From positions 51,607 through 115,606 of the forward strand of contig NZ_SMBU01000015.1 of assembly GCF_004342485.1 (NCBI RefSeq): a stretch of 64,000 nt of DNA, given 5' to 3'. Each line of letters starts with the position of its first letter. The stretch's first letter is position 1. Positions 18,931 through 28,251 of this stretch are shown piece by piece. The notes beneath the pieces are model-generated. The model searched no databases, was not told where the DNA came from, and worked only from the letters and a program-made list of their open reading frames with translations. This DNA is from Roseateles saccharophilus (GTDB lineage Bacteria; Pseudomonadota; Gammaproteobacteria; Burkholderiales; Burkholderiaceae_C). The position numbers were made by a program, and so were the translations under genes.

Positions 18931-19407
18931 ATGCACCGCGCGCACTCAAGCGGCTTCTCGCTGATCGAGCTGATGGTGGTCGTCGCGGTGCTCGCCATCG
19001 TCGCCGCCGTGGCCAGCCCTTCGATCTCATCGATATTGGCCCGACGCCGGATGGAGGGCGTGGCGCGCGAGCTCAATGTCGACCTGCAATACGCGCGCTC
19101 CCAGGCGGCGACCGACAACGTCAGCGTCACCTTCAGCACCACCACCGATGGCACGGCCTACAGCATCACCGGCAATCAGACCTACAAGACCGTGACGCTG
19201 CCCAGCGGGATCACCGTGACCTCGGGCGTCAGCCTGGTCTTCGATTCGCTGCGCGGCTGCGTCACGACGAGTTGCACCGGCAATGACACCACCATCGGCA
19301 TGTCCAGCACCGCGACTTCCGGCACCCTGCAGTCCACCGTGAATGCCCTGGGCCGCGTCTCGATGTGCTCGCCCAGCGGCAGCTTCGGAGGCTATCCCTC
19401 ATGCTGA
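18931..19407 (+). CDS. fimT: FimT/GspH-type minor pseudopilin
   Basis: 158 residues starting one base into the pilE stop (TGATG). Prepilin motif SGFSLIELMVVVAVLAIVAAVASPS with Glu5, then LARRRMEGVARELNVDLQYARSQAATDN, which is characteristic of the FimT/FimU/GspH group. The globular part is short and carries two cysteine pairs (RGCVTTSC; SMCSPSG ... SC). Its likely role is in the priming complex at the pilus tip or in DNA binding during uptake, as known for some FimT proteins. It overlaps the pilW start by 7 bases. Confidence 0.85.
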   Translation: MHRAHSSGFSLIELMVVVAVLAIVAAVASPSISSILARRRMEGVARELNVDLQYARSQAATDNVSVTFSTTTDGTAYSITGNQTYKTVTLPSGITVTSGVSLVFDSLRGCVTTSCTGNDTTIGMSSTATSGTLQSTVNALGRVSMCSPSGSFGGYPSC

Positions 19408-20114
19408 GCCCCTACCCTGCAAAGCCAGCCTGGCGGCGCCAGCGCGGCCTCTCGATGGTGGAGCTGATGATCGGCCTGATGGCCGCGCTCTTTGTCGTGG
19501 CCGGCGGGTTGCTGGTCTTCGTCGGCAGCGTCGGCAACTCGCGCCGGCTGCTGCAGGAGGCCCAGGTCAATCAGCAAATGCGGGTCGGGATGGACGTCGT
19601 CACCCGCGAGCTGCGCCGCGCCGGCTATTGGCAGAACGCCATGGCGGGCACGACCACGTCGCCGACCGGCACCACGACCACCGCCAACCCCTACAAGGAC
19701 GTCAGCTACAGCAACAGCCAGCTGACCTACAGCTTCGCCCACGACGCCCCTCTGGGCCCCTGCTCCAGCACGGCGACGACCTCCTGCACCAACAACATCC
19801 TGCAGACGGACGAGCAGTTCGGCTTCAAGCTCGATGGCGGCGCGCTGAAGATGCAGCTGGGCAACGGGAACTGGCAGCCCCTGACCGATACGAACATCGT
19901 GACGGTCAGCGCCTTCTCGGTGACGCCGACGGTGACCTCGCTGGACATCAGCTCGGTTTGCGCCAACGCCTGCACCACCAACTGCCCCGCGGTCTCGGTT
20001 CGCAGCTATCTGGTCAAGATGCAGGGTGTGTCCGTCAAGGACAGCGCCGTGACGCGCGTCTTGCAGGAGAGCGTGCGCGTGCGCAACGACGCCCTCAGCG
20101 GCGCCTGCCCTTAG
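19401..20114 (+). CDS. pilW: PilW-like minor pilin
   Basis: 237 residues. ATG 19401 has GGAGG upstream at about 19388. Prepilin motif RGLSMVELMIGLMAALFVVAGGLLVFVG, then QMRVGMDVVTRELRRAGYWQN, the pattern of PilW and GspJ proteins. Cysteines cluster in the second half (CSSTATTSC; CANACTTNC). It is predicted to assemble with FimT, PilX and PilV as the initiating complex of a type IV pilus. Confidence 0.85.
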   Translation: MLSPYPAKPAWRRQRGLSMVELMIGLMAALFVVAGGLLVFVGSVGNSRRLLQEAQVNQQMRVGMDVVTRELRRAGYWQNAMAGTTTSPTGTTTTANPYKDVSYSNSQLTYSFAHDAPLGPCSSTATTSCTNNILQTDEQFGFKLDGGALKMQLGNGNWQPLTDTNIVTVSAFSVTPTVTSLDISSVCANACTTNCPAVSVRSYLVKMQGVSVKDSAVTRVLQESVRVRNDALSGACP

Positions 20115-20138
20115 GCCCACACAGGACGAGAACCGGCC

Positions 20139-21611
20139 ATGAAGCCCTCACCCACCTCCGCACGCCAGCGCGGCGCCACGGCGCTGTTCATGTCCATCGC
20201 CATGATGATCGGGATCTCCCTGGTCATGCTCTATCTGAACCGCAGCCTGATCTTCGAGCAGAAGACCTCGGTCAACCAGCTCAGGTCCACCACCGCGCAG
20301 GAGGTGGCCCAGGCCGGCCTGGAGTGGGCGGTCGGCATGCTCAATACGCCCTTCGACATCGACAACTCCTGCAACGCGCTGACCACCGCCAAGCGGCCAT
20401 TCCGCAAGAAATACATGCTCGCCTACTGGGGCGCTGCAACGCCCCCGCCGGTGGCGCTCTACGCGTCGACCATGGCCGCGGTGCCGGTGCAAAAGACCTA
20501 CCCCGGCTGCCAGATCAACGGCACGACGCTGAGCTGCAACTGCCCCGACGTGACCATCGCCGGAGGCGGGGCCTTCACCGTGACCGACGATGGCAGCGAC
20601 GCGGGCAGCACCAACGAGCAGGTGAAGCCGGCCAGCTTCGGCAATACCAGCGTGCTGCCCAACTTCACGGTCAGCTTCGCGCCGGTGCATGCGGTCTACC
20701 CGCCCGTGGCCTATACGCGGCAGAACGACAACTTCTCCGTGCTCGTCACGGTGACCGGCTGCACCCCGACCAGCCAGGTGTGCACGCCGGGCACGAGCTC
20801 CGGCGTCCTCGGGCCCGACGGCGTGGCCACTGTTTCCGCCGTTGTCCGCCTGCAGCCGCAGCTGCGCGGCCGGCCGCCAGCCGGCCTGACCTGTGGCGGC
20901 AGTTGCAACCCCGGCGGCTCCTTCAACATCGTCAATACCGATCCGGGCACCAACGGCATCACGATCAATGCCGGGGGCAGCATCACCGTCAGCGGCGGCG
21001 CGTCGACGGCGACGATTCCCGGGTTGCCGCCTCAGAACGCCCAGATTTCCAACGACCCGTCGCTGTCCAATCTCGCAGCCAGCGATCCCAACTGCAGCAA
21101 CTCGTCGATCTTCAAGGCGTATTTCGGCACCACCATTTCGAGCTATGCCACGCAGCCCCAGGTGGACAGCATCACCTGCTCCTCCGCCAACGACTGCGGC
21201 ACCCAGGTCGTGAACGCCTACAACCAGGGCTGGCGCAGCTTCTATTTCCCGGCCGGCCTGACACTCAACAACAGCTCCGGCCTGCCGGGTGGGGCCCTGG
21301 GCACGGAATCCGATCCGGTGACCCTGGTCGTACCCGGTCAGTTCAAGCTGAACGGCAACATCAGCGTCTACGGCATGGTGTTCTCCAACGATGCCGTGGT
21401 GAACGAGTTCGGTACCGGCACGTCCAACATCTACGGCGCCGCGGTCGTCTGCAACAACCAGAGCAGCAACGGCAACGGCACCCTGGCCTACGACAGCACG
21501 GCGCTGCAGGGCGCCCAGATCGACACCGCCACGGCCGTGCGCGTTCCCGGCAGCTGGACTGACGCCTGCAGCCTCAGCACATCGAATCCCCCCGTCCGCA
21601 CCTGCCACTGA
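20139..21611 (+). CDS. pilX: PilX-like minor pilin with a very long C-terminal domain
   Basis: 490 residues, more than twice the usual PilX length. The N-terminus RQRGATALFMSIAMMIGISLVML has the non-canonical PilX-type prepilin end without Glu5, and VAQAGLEWAVGML is the usual PilX helix continuation. Residues from about 100 to 490 are Ser/Thr/Asn/Gly- and cysteine-rich beta-type sequence (CTPTSQVC, CGGSCNPGG, CSSANDCG) with no recognised domain. Position between pilW and pilV supports the name. The extension could be an adhesive module. Confidence 0.75.
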   Translation: MKPSPTSARQRGATALFMSIAMMIGISLVMLYLNRSLIFEQKTSVNQLRSTTAQEVAQAGLEWAVGMLNTPFDIDNSCNALTTAKRPFRKKYMLAYWGAATPPPVALYASTMAAVPVQKTYPGCQINGTTLSCNCPDVTIAGGGAFTVTDDGSDAGSTNEQVKPASFGNTSVLPNFTVSFAPVHAVYPPVAYTRQNDNFSVLVTVTGCTPTSQVCTPGTSSGVLGPDGVATVSAVVRLQPQLRGRPPAGLTCGGSCNPGGSFNIVNTDPGTNGITINAGGSITVSGGASTATIPGLPPQNAQISNDPSLSNLAASDPNCSNSSIFKAYFGTTISSYATQPQVDSITCSSANDCGTQVVNAYNQGWRSFYFPAGLTLNNSSGLPGGALGTESDPVTLVVPGQFKLNGNISVYGMVFSNDAVVNEFGTGTSNIYGAAVVCNNQSSNGNGTLAYDSTALQGAQIDTATAVRVPGSWTDACSLSTSNPPVRTCH

Positions 21612-21623
21612 CCGAGGCCCGAC

Positions 21624-22862
21624 ATGACACGCCGCCCTGTTCGCAGAACTTCAGGCTTCACGCTGATCGACGCCGTGCTCGCCATGGTCGTCATGGGCTT
21701 CGGCATGCTGGCCCTGGTCGGCATGCAGCAGAAGCTGTCGCTCAGCTCCGACATCGCCAAGCAGCGCACGGAAGCCACCCGGCTGGCCCAGGACAAGATG
21801 GAGGCCCTGCGGGCCTACACCACCCTCACCGGAACCGGGTCGAGCTGGAACGGCCTGGCCAACGGGACGGACACGCTGAGCAGCTACAGCGTCAGCGGCG
21901 CGACGACGCAGACCAACACCACCTATACCCGCTCCTGGACCGTGGGCGGTGCTGCCACCGACTTCCAGCGGCCGGTCACCGTCGCCGTGAGCTGGTTCGA
22001 TGCCAGCAGCGCCCCTCAAAGCCTGACCCTGCCGTCGGTCATCGCCAAAATGGACCCGGCCATCGCCGGCTATGTCGGCTTTCCGCTGCCCGCCAACACC
22101 AATCTGAAGAACCCCAAGAACCGCAGCCTCAACATCCCGGTGCAGTCCATTCCGCTGAACAACGGCAACAGCGCCTACCAGCTCGGCAGCTACGCGATCG
22201 TCTTCAACAACGCGGCCGGCAATGTGGTGCAACGCTGCGACACCAACAACCTCACGGCGGCCAACTACGGCAGCTCCAACTGCTACTCCCTGCCGGCCTA
22301 CATCGTCACCGGCTATATCTCCGGGGCCGTCTCCACCGGCACACCCCTGCTGCCTACCGGCATCAACACATCCCAGATAGCGGTAACGGGCCCGGGCGGC
22401 CTGCACGCCATCTCGTGCACGATCGGCCAGGCCCTGGATCAGAACTCCAGCTCGCCAATCCCGGGCTATCTCTACTACCTCTGCGTCATCCCGATGCCGG
22501 CAACGGTGGATGCCACGACGGGCGTCACGACCATCACCGGCACCTGGTCCGGCACGATCCGCCTGGGTGGGGTGCCGACGACGGGCAACTACATCGTCTG
22601 CCGCTTCCAGTACGCCACCAGCTCGACGGTCAACAGCAATCTGGCCAATGTCCAGCCCTACAGCCTCGTGGACCGCTCGCTGGACGACCAGAACTATTAC
22701 GTCGCCACGTCGTCTGCAGGCTCCTGTCCCACGGTGACCACGACCACGGCCCAGGGAGGCAGCGTGGCCACGACCCGGCACCAGGACTGCCGCAGCAGCA
22801 CCTCGCCCTCGACGGCCACCGATGGCACTTGCCCGGCGACGAACTTCAACACGCCATCCTGA
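21624..22862 (+). CDS. pilV: PilV-like minor pilin with long C-terminal domain; Asp at position 5
   Basis: 412 residues, against about 180 for typical PilV. Prepilin motif SGFTLIDAVLAMVVMGFGMLALVGMQ; position 5 of the mature protein is Asp where nearly all pilins have Glu. ATRLAQDKMEALRAY is the PilV/GspI helix. The long remainder is Ser/Thr/Asn-rich with scattered cysteines and ends without a recognised domain. It is the last gene of the operon; a convergent chromate transporter follows after 54 bases, so no pilY1 is present. Confidence 0.75.
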   Translation: MTRRPVRRTSGFTLIDAVLAMVVMGFGMLALVGMQQKLSLSSDIAKQRTEATRLAQDKMEALRAYTTLTGTGSSWNGLANGTDTLSSYSVSGATTQTNTTYTRSWTVGGAATDFQRPVTVAVSWFDASSAPQSLTLPSVIAKMDPAIAGYVGFPLPANTNLKNPKNRSLNIPVQSIPLNNGNSAYQLGSYAIVFNNAAGNVVQRCDTNNLTAANYGSSNCYSLPAYIVTGYISGAVSTGTPLLPTGINTSQIAVTGPGGLHAISCTIGQALDQNSSSPIPGYLYYLCVIPMPATVDATTGVTTITGTWSGTIRLGGVPTTGNYIVCRFQYATSSTVNSNLANVQPYSLVDRSLDDQNYYVATSSAGSCPTVTTTTAQGGSVATTRHQDCRSSTSPSTATDGTCPATNFNTPS

Positions 22863-22916
22863 CGAATCGCCCCCCGGTGCAGCCAGGGAGGCGCCTTCGT
22901 CCGGGCCTCGGCCCAC

Positions 22917-24263
22917 TCAGCCCAGCAGCGTCGGCGCGATCTGCGTCAGCAGCATGCCGGCCAGCGCACAGGCGCCGAGCAGGGGCACGACGCCCAGCCT
23001 GAAGCGGAACAGCGCGACGCCCGCCGCGAGGCTGATGAGGGCCGACACCGCATCGAAACGCCCCGAAAAGCCCGCCGGCCACAGCACGTGGAAGGCGAAG
23101 AACAGGGCCAGGTTCAGGATGACGCCGACAACGGCGGCCGTGATGGCCGTCAGCGGCGCGGTGAACTTCAGCTTGCCATGCGTGGTCTCGATGAAGGGCC
23201 CGCCGGCCAGGATGAAGACGAAGGACGGCAGGAAGGTGAAGAAGCTCACCAGCACGCTGGCCGCCGCGCCGGCCGCGAACAGCGCGTCCGGCCCGAACAC
23301 CTGCTTCGTCCAGCCGCCGACAAAGCCGACGAAGGCCACGACCATGATCAGCGGCCCCGGCGTCGTCTCGCCGAGCGCCAGGCCGTCAATCATCTGCGTG
23401 CCGCTCAGCCACTGGTGCTGCTCGACGGCGCCCTGGTAGACATAGGGCAGCACCGCGTAGGCACCGCCGAAGGTCAGCAGCGCGGCCTTCGTGAAGAACC
23501 AGGCCATCTGGGTCAGCGCGCCGTCCCAGCCGAAGCGGGCGGCCAGCAGCGCCATCGCAGCGCCCCAGAGTGCGAGGCCCATGCCCAGCACGCGGGCCAG
23601 GCCGGCCCAGGAGAACAGCGCATGCGGCGGGGTCGGCGCGTCGTCGTCGATCAGCGCCGGGCCGTAGCCCGCCAGCGTGCCGCCGCCCTGCCCGCCCGTC
23701 GCGAAGACGCCCGGCCACAGGCGCCCGCCGATCGCACCGATGCCCCCCGCGCCGAGCACGATCAGCGGAAAGGGCAAGTCGAAAGCGAAGATCGCGACGA
23801 AGGCCGCCGCCGCGATGCCCCACAGCCAGCCGTTCCTCAGCGCCCGCGTGCCGATGCGATGGGCCGCATGCACGACCAGGGCCGTCACCGCCGGCTTGAG
23901 GCCGTAGAACAGCCCCGCCACGACGGCCAGCCTGCCATGGGCGACATAGAGCCAGGACAGGCCGGTCAGGATGAACAGCGACGGCAGCACGAACAGGCTG
24001 CCGGCGACGATGCCGCCCCAGCTCCGGTGCATCAGCCAGCCGATGTAGGTGGCGAGCTGCTGTGCCTCGGGGCCGGGCAGCACCATGCAGTAGTTCAGCG
24101 CGTGCAGGAAGCGCCGCTCGCTGATCCAGCGCCTGCGCTCGACCAGCTCCGCATGCATGATCGCGATCTGGCCGGCCGGGCCGCCAAAGCTGATGAAGCC
24201 CAGCTTGAGCCAGAAGCCCAGGGCCTGCCAGAAGCTCACGGGGGCGGGAGGGGCGGCGTGCAT
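22917..24263 (-). CDS. chrA: Chromate transporter, two-domain ChrA
   Basis: 448 residues from the ATG at 24263 (ATG at 24272 is an alternative). Two CHR domains: the first with KLGFISFGGPAGQIAIMHAELV and FLHALNYCMVLPGPEAQQLATYIGW, the second with TFGGAYAVLPYVYQGAVEQHQWLS and DGLALGETTPGPLIMVVAFVGF. ChrA exports chromate from the cytoplasm. No chrB-type regulator is adjacent. Confidence 0.93.
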   Translation of the reverse strand: MHAAPPAPVSFWQALGFWLKLGFISFGGPAGQIAIMHAELVERRRWISERRFLHALNYCMVLPGPEAQQLATYIGWLMHRSWGGIVAGSLFVLPSLFILTGLSWLYVAHGRLAVVAGLFYGLKPAVTALVVHAAHRIGTRALRNGWLWGIAAAAFVAIFAFDLPFPLIVLGAGGIGAIGGRLWPGVFATGGQGGGTLAGYGPALIDDDAPTPPHALFSWAGLARVLGMGLALWGAAMALLAARFGWDGALTQMAWFFTKAALLTFGGAYAVLPYVYQGAVEQHQWLSGTQMIDGLALGETTPGPLIMVVAFVGFVGGWTKQVFGPDALFAAGAAASVLVSFFTFLPSFVFILAGGPFIETTHGKLKFTAPLTAITAAVVGVILNLALFFAFHVLWPAGFSGRFDAVSALISLAAGVALFRFRLGVVPLLGACALAGMLLTQIAPTLLG

Positions 24264-24312
24264 GCCCGGCATTCTCGGGGCCGATGCCCGGCGCCCGAGA
24301 ACTGCCCCTGGG

Positions 24313-24705
24313 TCAGGCGGCACGGCCGTAGATCCGCGGGTGTCGCTCAGTCCAGCGCCGGGCTTGGTCCAGCGTGGCGAATACGCGGTAGGGCACGCGG
24401 GTGAAGCCCCGGTCCTTGAAGTAGCGGATGTCGGCCAGGATCTCGGCCCGGTCCGTCACCGCTGCAATGATGAGTCTCGGGTTGGTGAGGAGCGGGCCGA
24501 CATGCATGGCGGCGATCTCCTCCGTGCCGGCGGGCGTGCTTTCATAGGCCTGTACATCGCTGTAGTCGGTGATCGCGTAGCGCAATTCGTCGAAGCGCGG
24601 GTCGCGGCAGATCTCCAGCAGGGACGCACGGCGGTCGGCAACCTTCAGGTCGCCAAAGAATCGCCGGAACACGCCGGCAGCTTCCCAACGAATCTCGTAC
24701 GGCAT
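24313..24705 (-). CDS. STAS/SpoIIAA-like small protein
   Basis: 130 residues starting MPYEIRWEAAGVFRRFFGDL. The pattern (short beta strands, then LLEICRDPRFDELRYAITDY, then MHVGPLLTNPRLIIAAVTDR and GFTRVPYRVFATLDQARRW) fits a small alpha/beta SpoIIAA-like domain of unknown role found in proteobacteria. No phosphorylatable serine motif can be assigned with confidence. It probably shares no operon with garD, 96 bp upstream. Confidence 0.55.
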   Translation of the reverse strand: MPYEIRWEAAGVFRRFFGDLKVADRRASLLEICRDPRFDELRYAITDYSDVQAYESTPAGTEEIAAMHVGPLLTNPRLIIAAVTDRAEILADIRYFKDRGFTRVPYRVFATLDQARRWTERHPRIYGRAA

Positions 24706-24759
24706 GACGCCCTGCCCGCGCCCTCGATGCGGGGCGTGTTGGAATCGATTGTGAACCCG

Positions 24760-24778
24760 GCGGGCGGCGCGCGCCCGC
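24760..24778. terminator. GC-rich hairpin downstream of garD
   Basis: GCGGGCG pairs with CGCCCGC around GCGCG. It lies just beyond the garD stop (minus strand) but lacks a T-run, so its efficiency as a terminator is doubtful. Confidence 0.3.
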
Positions 24779-24801
24779 ATGCCCGAGAAGCGGGATGGGT
24801 C

Positions 24802-26391
24802 TCAGGTCACCGGCGCCGGGTTGAACAGCACCAGGCTGTTGTGCAGCTTCCAGTGCTCGGCCCAGGTCTTGCGGCGGCCGCTGGCGACGTCGAGCAGAAG
24901 GCGGAACATTTCCCAGCCCGTCTCCTCGATGCTGGCCTCGCCATCGGCGATGCGGCCGGCGTTGACGTCCATCAGATCGTGCCAGCGCCGCGCCAGCTCG
25001 GAGCGCGTCGCGACCTTGACGACCGGGCACTCGGCCAGGCCGTAGGGCGTTCCGCGGCCGGTGGTGAAGATGTGCAGGTTCATGCCGGCGGCCAGTTGCA
25101 GCGTGCCGCAGATGAAGTCGCTGGCCGGCGTGGCGGCGTAGACCAGGCCGCGCTGGTCGCGCCGCAGCTTGTCGCCGGGCGCCAGCACATGGCTGATCGC
25201 CGCGCTGCCGCTCTTGACGATGGAGCCCATCGCCTTCTCGGCGATGTTGGCCAGGCCGCCGGCCTTGTTGCCGGGCGTCGTGTTGGCCGAGCGGTCGACG
25301 CGGCCGCGGTCGAGGTAGCGGTCGTACCAGCCCAGCTCGCGCACGATGGCCTCGGCCACCTCGGGCGTGGCGGCACGGCTGGTGAGCTGCTCGACCGCGT
25401 CACGCACCTCGGTGTTCTCGCTGAACATGATGGTCGCGCCGGCGCGTACCAGCAGGTCGGCGCAAAAGCCCACGGCCGGGTTGGCCGTCACGCCGGAGAA
25501 GGCGTCGCTGCCGCCGCATTGCACGCCGACGACCAGTTCGCTGGCCGGCACCGTCTCGCGGCGGCGGGCGTTCAGCCGTTCCAGGTGGGGTCTGCTGCTG
25601 CGCACGATGTCGTCCAGCATGGACATGAAGCCGACATGGGCCTCGTCCTGCAGGCAGATGGTCTCGGGGCCGGCGTCGGTATCGCGCCCGTCGGTGATCG
25701 GGAACGACCCCGGCGGCAGCAGGCGCGCCGGCTGCAGCTTCTCGCAGCCCAGGCTGACCACCATGAGCTCGCCGCCGAAGTTGGGGTTCAGCGAGATGTT
25801 CCTCAGCGTGCGGATGGGAATGACCGCATCGGGCGCGTCGATGGCGACGCCGCAGCCATAGCCATGCTCCAGGCCGACGACATCGTCGACATTGGGGTAG
25901 AGCGGCAGCAGCTCGGCCTTGATGCGCGCAACGGCCTGGGCCACCACGCCGGCCACGCATTGCACCGTCGTCGTGATCGCGAGGATATTGCGCGTGCCCA
26001 CCGAGCCATCGGCATTGCGATAGCCCTCGAAGGTGTAGCCCGTGAGCGGCTCGGCGGCCGGCGGTTTCACCGTCGCCATCGGCAGGCCCTCGAGCGCCCG
26101 CGCCTCGGGCATGCGCAGCAGGCGCTCGTGCACCCAGGCGCCGGCCGGGATGGCCCGCGCCGCGTAGCCGATGGGCACGTTGTAGCGGCGCACGACGGCG
26201 CCCTCCGCGATGTCCTGCAGCGCGACCTTGTGGCCCTGCGGGACCTTCTCAAGCAGCACGAGGCCGGCACCGGGGATGCCGGCGGGCAGCAGGCTGCCCT
26301 CGGGCAGGCCGCCGTCGTTGGCGACGATGGCGACGTTGTCGGCGGCGTGCATGCGCAGCGTCAGCGGCGGGCGGTTGGAAACAGCAGACAT
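24802..26391 (-). CDS. garD: D-galactarate dehydratase
   Basis: 529 residues, matching E. coli GarD (about 523) along its length: N-terminal SAF-like domain with [11 protein letters not shown] and [38 protein letters not shown], the long metal-dependent UxaA/GarD domain with [41 protein letters not shown], and the end [10 protein letters not shown]. It dehydrates galactarate to 5-dehydro-4-deoxyglucarate, the substrate of KdgD encoded across the divergent promoter. Altronate dehydratase is the family alternative, but the closeness to GarD and the neighbours favour galactarate. A GntR-type operator lies 35 bases before the start. Confidence 0.93.
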   Translation of the reverse strand: MSAVSNRPPLTLRMHAADNVAIVANDGGLPEGSLLPAGIPGAGLVLLEKVPQGHKVALQDIAEGAVVRRYNVPIGYAARAIPAGAWVHERLLRMPEARALEGLPMATVKPPAAEPLTGYTFEGYRNADGSVGTRNILAITTTVQCVAGVVAQAVARIKAELLPLYPNVDDVVGLEHGYGCGVAIDAPDAVIPIRTLRNISLNPNFGGELMVVSLGCEKLQPARLLPPGSFPITDGRDTDAGPETICLQDEAHVGFMSMLDDIVRSSRPHLERLNARRRETVPASELVVGVQCGGSDAFSGVTANPAVGFCADLLVRAGATIMFSENTEVRDAVEQLTSRAATPEVAEAIVRELGWYDRYLDRGRVDRSANTTPGNKAGGLANIAEKAMGSIVKSGSAAISHVLAPGDKLRRDQRGLVYAATPASDFICGTLQLAAGMNLHIFTTGRGTPYGLAECPVVKVATRSELARRWHDLMDVNAGRIADGEASIEETGWEMFRLLLDVASGRRKTWAEHWKLHNSLVLFNPAPVT

Positions 26392-26425
26392 GGCGGCGGG
26401 AGTGTTGCTACAGTGCGGTTGAGTC

Positions 26426-26453
26426 GTTGTACGTCGTCCAGTTGTCGTACAAC
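26426..26453. promoter_or_regulatory. Operator in the garD-regulator divergent promoter
   Basis: GTTGTACG (26426-26433) is followed by the inverted repeat GTTGT-CGT-ACAAC (26441-26453). The same GTTGTA and TACAAC half-sites recur at 27273-27292 before kdgD. This is the kind of short palindrome bound by FadR-subfamily GntR regulators, one of which starts at 26506. Confidence 0.7.
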
Positions 26454-26505
26454 TTGGCCCACTTTAGACGCCCCGCCCATCTTGCGACCCAGGGAAAACC
26501 CGCGA

Positions 26506-27231
26506 ATGCACGCCCCCCTTGCCCGCCGCCGGCCGCGCACGCTGGCCCTCGAACTGGTCGACTCGCTCGGAAACCGCATCCGCGCCGGTCAGCTGCAGGC
26601 CGGCGACAAGCTGCCCACCGAGGCGGCCATCATGGAGGAGTTCGAGGTCAGCCGCACCGTCGTGCGCGAGGCCATCTCCAAGCTGCAGGCCGCCGGCCTG
26701 GTGGAGACGCGCCATGGCATCGGCACCTTCGTTCTCGGCCCCGGCGACGGGCCCTCGTTCAAGATCACGCCGGAGCAGTTCAGCACGCTGCAGGACGTCA
26801 TCGCCGTGCTGGAGCTGCGCATCGGCCTGGAGACCGAGGCCGCCGGCCTGGCGGCACAGCGCCGCACGGCGGACAACCTGGCCGTCATGCGGCGCGCCCT
26901 CGATGCGGTCATCGCGGCGGTCGAGGCGGGCGAGGACTCGGTGGGGCCGGATTTCCAGTTTCACCTGGAGGTGGCCCGGGCGACCCAAAACAGCCACTTC
27001 ACCGAACTGTTCAGCACGCTGGGCGCCCAGATCATCCCGCGCGCCCGCCTCGAGCCCGGCGCCGGCATGGACCAGGAGCGCCTGGCCTATATGCGCCGCG
27101 TCAACGCCGAGCATGAAAGCATCTTCGACGCGATCAGCGGCCAGGATGCCGATGCCGCGCGGGCCGCGATGCGCACCCATCTGAGCAACAGCCGCGAGCG
27201 GCGGCGTCGCGCGCAGGCCCAGACGGCCTGA
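26506..27231 (+). CDS. FadR-subfamily GntR regulator of the galactarate/glucarate genes
   Basis: 241 residues. N-terminal winged helix-turn-helix with LPTEAAIMEEFEVSRTVVREAISKLQAAGLVETRHGIGTFV split over residues 37-80, then a C-terminal FCD ligand-binding domain with the DFQFHLEVARATQN segment and later histidine (NAEHESIF), the metal/ligand site of the subfamily. It sits between garD and kdgD, with related palindromes in both promoters, so it most likely represses both until a sugar acid or pathway intermediate binds. Confidence 0.88.
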   Translation: MHAPLARRRPRTLALELVDSLGNRIRAGQLQAGDKLPTEAAIMEEFEVSRTVVREAISKLQAAGLVETRHGIGTFVLGPGDGPSFKITPEQFSTLQDVIAVLELRIGLETEAAGLAAQRRTADNLAVMRRALDAVIAAVEAGEDSVGPDFQFHLEVARATQNSHFTELFSTLGAQIIPRARLEPGAGMDQERLAYMRRVNAEHESIFDAISGQDADAARAAMRTHLSNSRERRRRAQAQTA

Positions 27232-27272
27232 ATCGACTAGGGTTTACACCAAGTTGCCCCGGCTTGATTCAA

Positions 27273-27292
27273 GTTGTACGATGACATACAAC
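27273..27292. promoter_or_regulatory. Operator before kdgD
   Basis: GTTGTA-CGATGACA-TACAAC is a 6-bp-arm inverted repeat sharing half-sites with the operator at 26426-26453. It is 47 bases before the kdgD start, where a repressor would block the kdgD-gudD-dehydrogenase-transporter operon. Confidence 0.7.
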
Positions 27293-27339
27293 ATACCGAA
27301 TTGCAGCCCCGCCTTTCCCCCCATCCCGGAGACCCGCCC

Positions 27340-28251
27340 ATGTCGCCCCAAGAGCTCAAAGCCGTCCTGCAGGCCGGCCTGCTGTCCTTCCCGCTGACCG
27401 ACTTCGACGCACAGCTGAACTTCGCCGCGAAACCCTATGCCGAGCGCCTGGAATGGCTGCAGCCCTATGGCGCCTCGGCGCTGTTCGCGGCCGGCGGCAC
27501 GGGCGAGTTCTTCTCGCTGGAACCCGGCGAGTACAGCGAGGTCATCCGGGTCGCGCTGGACACCTGCCGCGGCCGCACGCCCATCCTGGCCGGCGCCGGC
27601 GGCGGCACCCGCGTCGCCATCCAGTACGCGCAGGAGGCCGAGCGCCTGGGCGCCCAGGGCGTGCTGCTGCTGCCCCACTACCTGACCGAGGCCAGCCAGG
27701 AGGGCCTGATCGCCCACGTCGAGGCGGTCTGCCGCAGCGTTAAGTTCGGCGTCGTCGTCTACAACCGCGGCGCCTGCCGGCTGACGCCGCAGAGCCTCTC
27801 GGTGCTGGCCGACCGTTGTCCCAACCTGATCGGCTTCAAGGACGGCTTCGGCGACATCGAGAAGTTCGTCGCCATCCGCCAGACCCTGGGCGAGCGCTTC
27901 GCCTACCTCGGCGGCCTGCCCACAGCCGAGCTGTTCGCCGGCGCCTACAAGGCCATGGGCTGCCCGGTCTATTCGTCGGCCGTCTTCAACTTCATTCCCC
28001 GCACGGCGATGGCGTTCTACAACGCCCATGCCGCCGGCGACACCGCCACCTGCGACCGCCTGGTGCGCGACTTCTTCCTGCCCTACATCGCCATCCGCAA
28101 CAAGGGCGAGGGCTATGCCGTGTCCATCGTGAAAGCCGGCGCGACGCTGGTCGGCCACAGCGCGGGGCCGGTGCGCCCGCCGCTGTCCGACCTGCTGCCC
28201 GCCGAGGTGGACCAATTGGGCGCGCTGATCTCCAGGCTGGGGCCGCAATGA
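27340..28251 (+). CDS. kdgD: 5-dehydro-4-deoxyglucarate dehydratase
   Basis: 303 residues of the dihydrodipicolinate synthase/N-acetylneuraminate lyase family. GGTGEFFSL is the substrate-carboxylate loop, VVVYNRG holds the catalytic tyrosine, and [10 protein letters not shown] the Schiff-base lysine. KdgD dehydrates and decarboxylates 5-dehydro-4-deoxyglucarate to 2,5-dioxopentanoate. ATG 27340 is chosen because the conserved N-terminus ([10 protein letters not shown]) follows at the usual distance. Its stop overlaps the gudD start. Confidence 0.93.
   Translation: MSPQELKAVLQAGLLSFPLTDFDAQLNFAAKPYAERLEWLQPYGASALFAAGGTGEFFSLEPGEYSEVIRVALDTCRGRTPILAGAGGGTRVAIQYAQEAERLGAQGVLLLPHYLTEASQEGLIAHVEAVCRSVKFGVVVYNRGACRLTPQSLSVLADRCPNLIGFKDGFGDIEKFVAIRQTLGERFAYLGGLPTAELFAGAYKAMGCPVYSSAVFNFIPRTAMAFYNAHAAGDTATCDRLVRDFFLPYIAIRNKGEGYAVSIVKAGATLVGHSAGPVRPPLSDLLPAEVDQLGALISRLGPQ

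Noticed and set aside
24802..26391. Altronate dehydratase (UxaA) as the identity of the minus-strand dehydratase.
   Set aside because: Length and sequence follow GarD closely, and the neighbours are glucarate/galactarate genes, not uronate genes.
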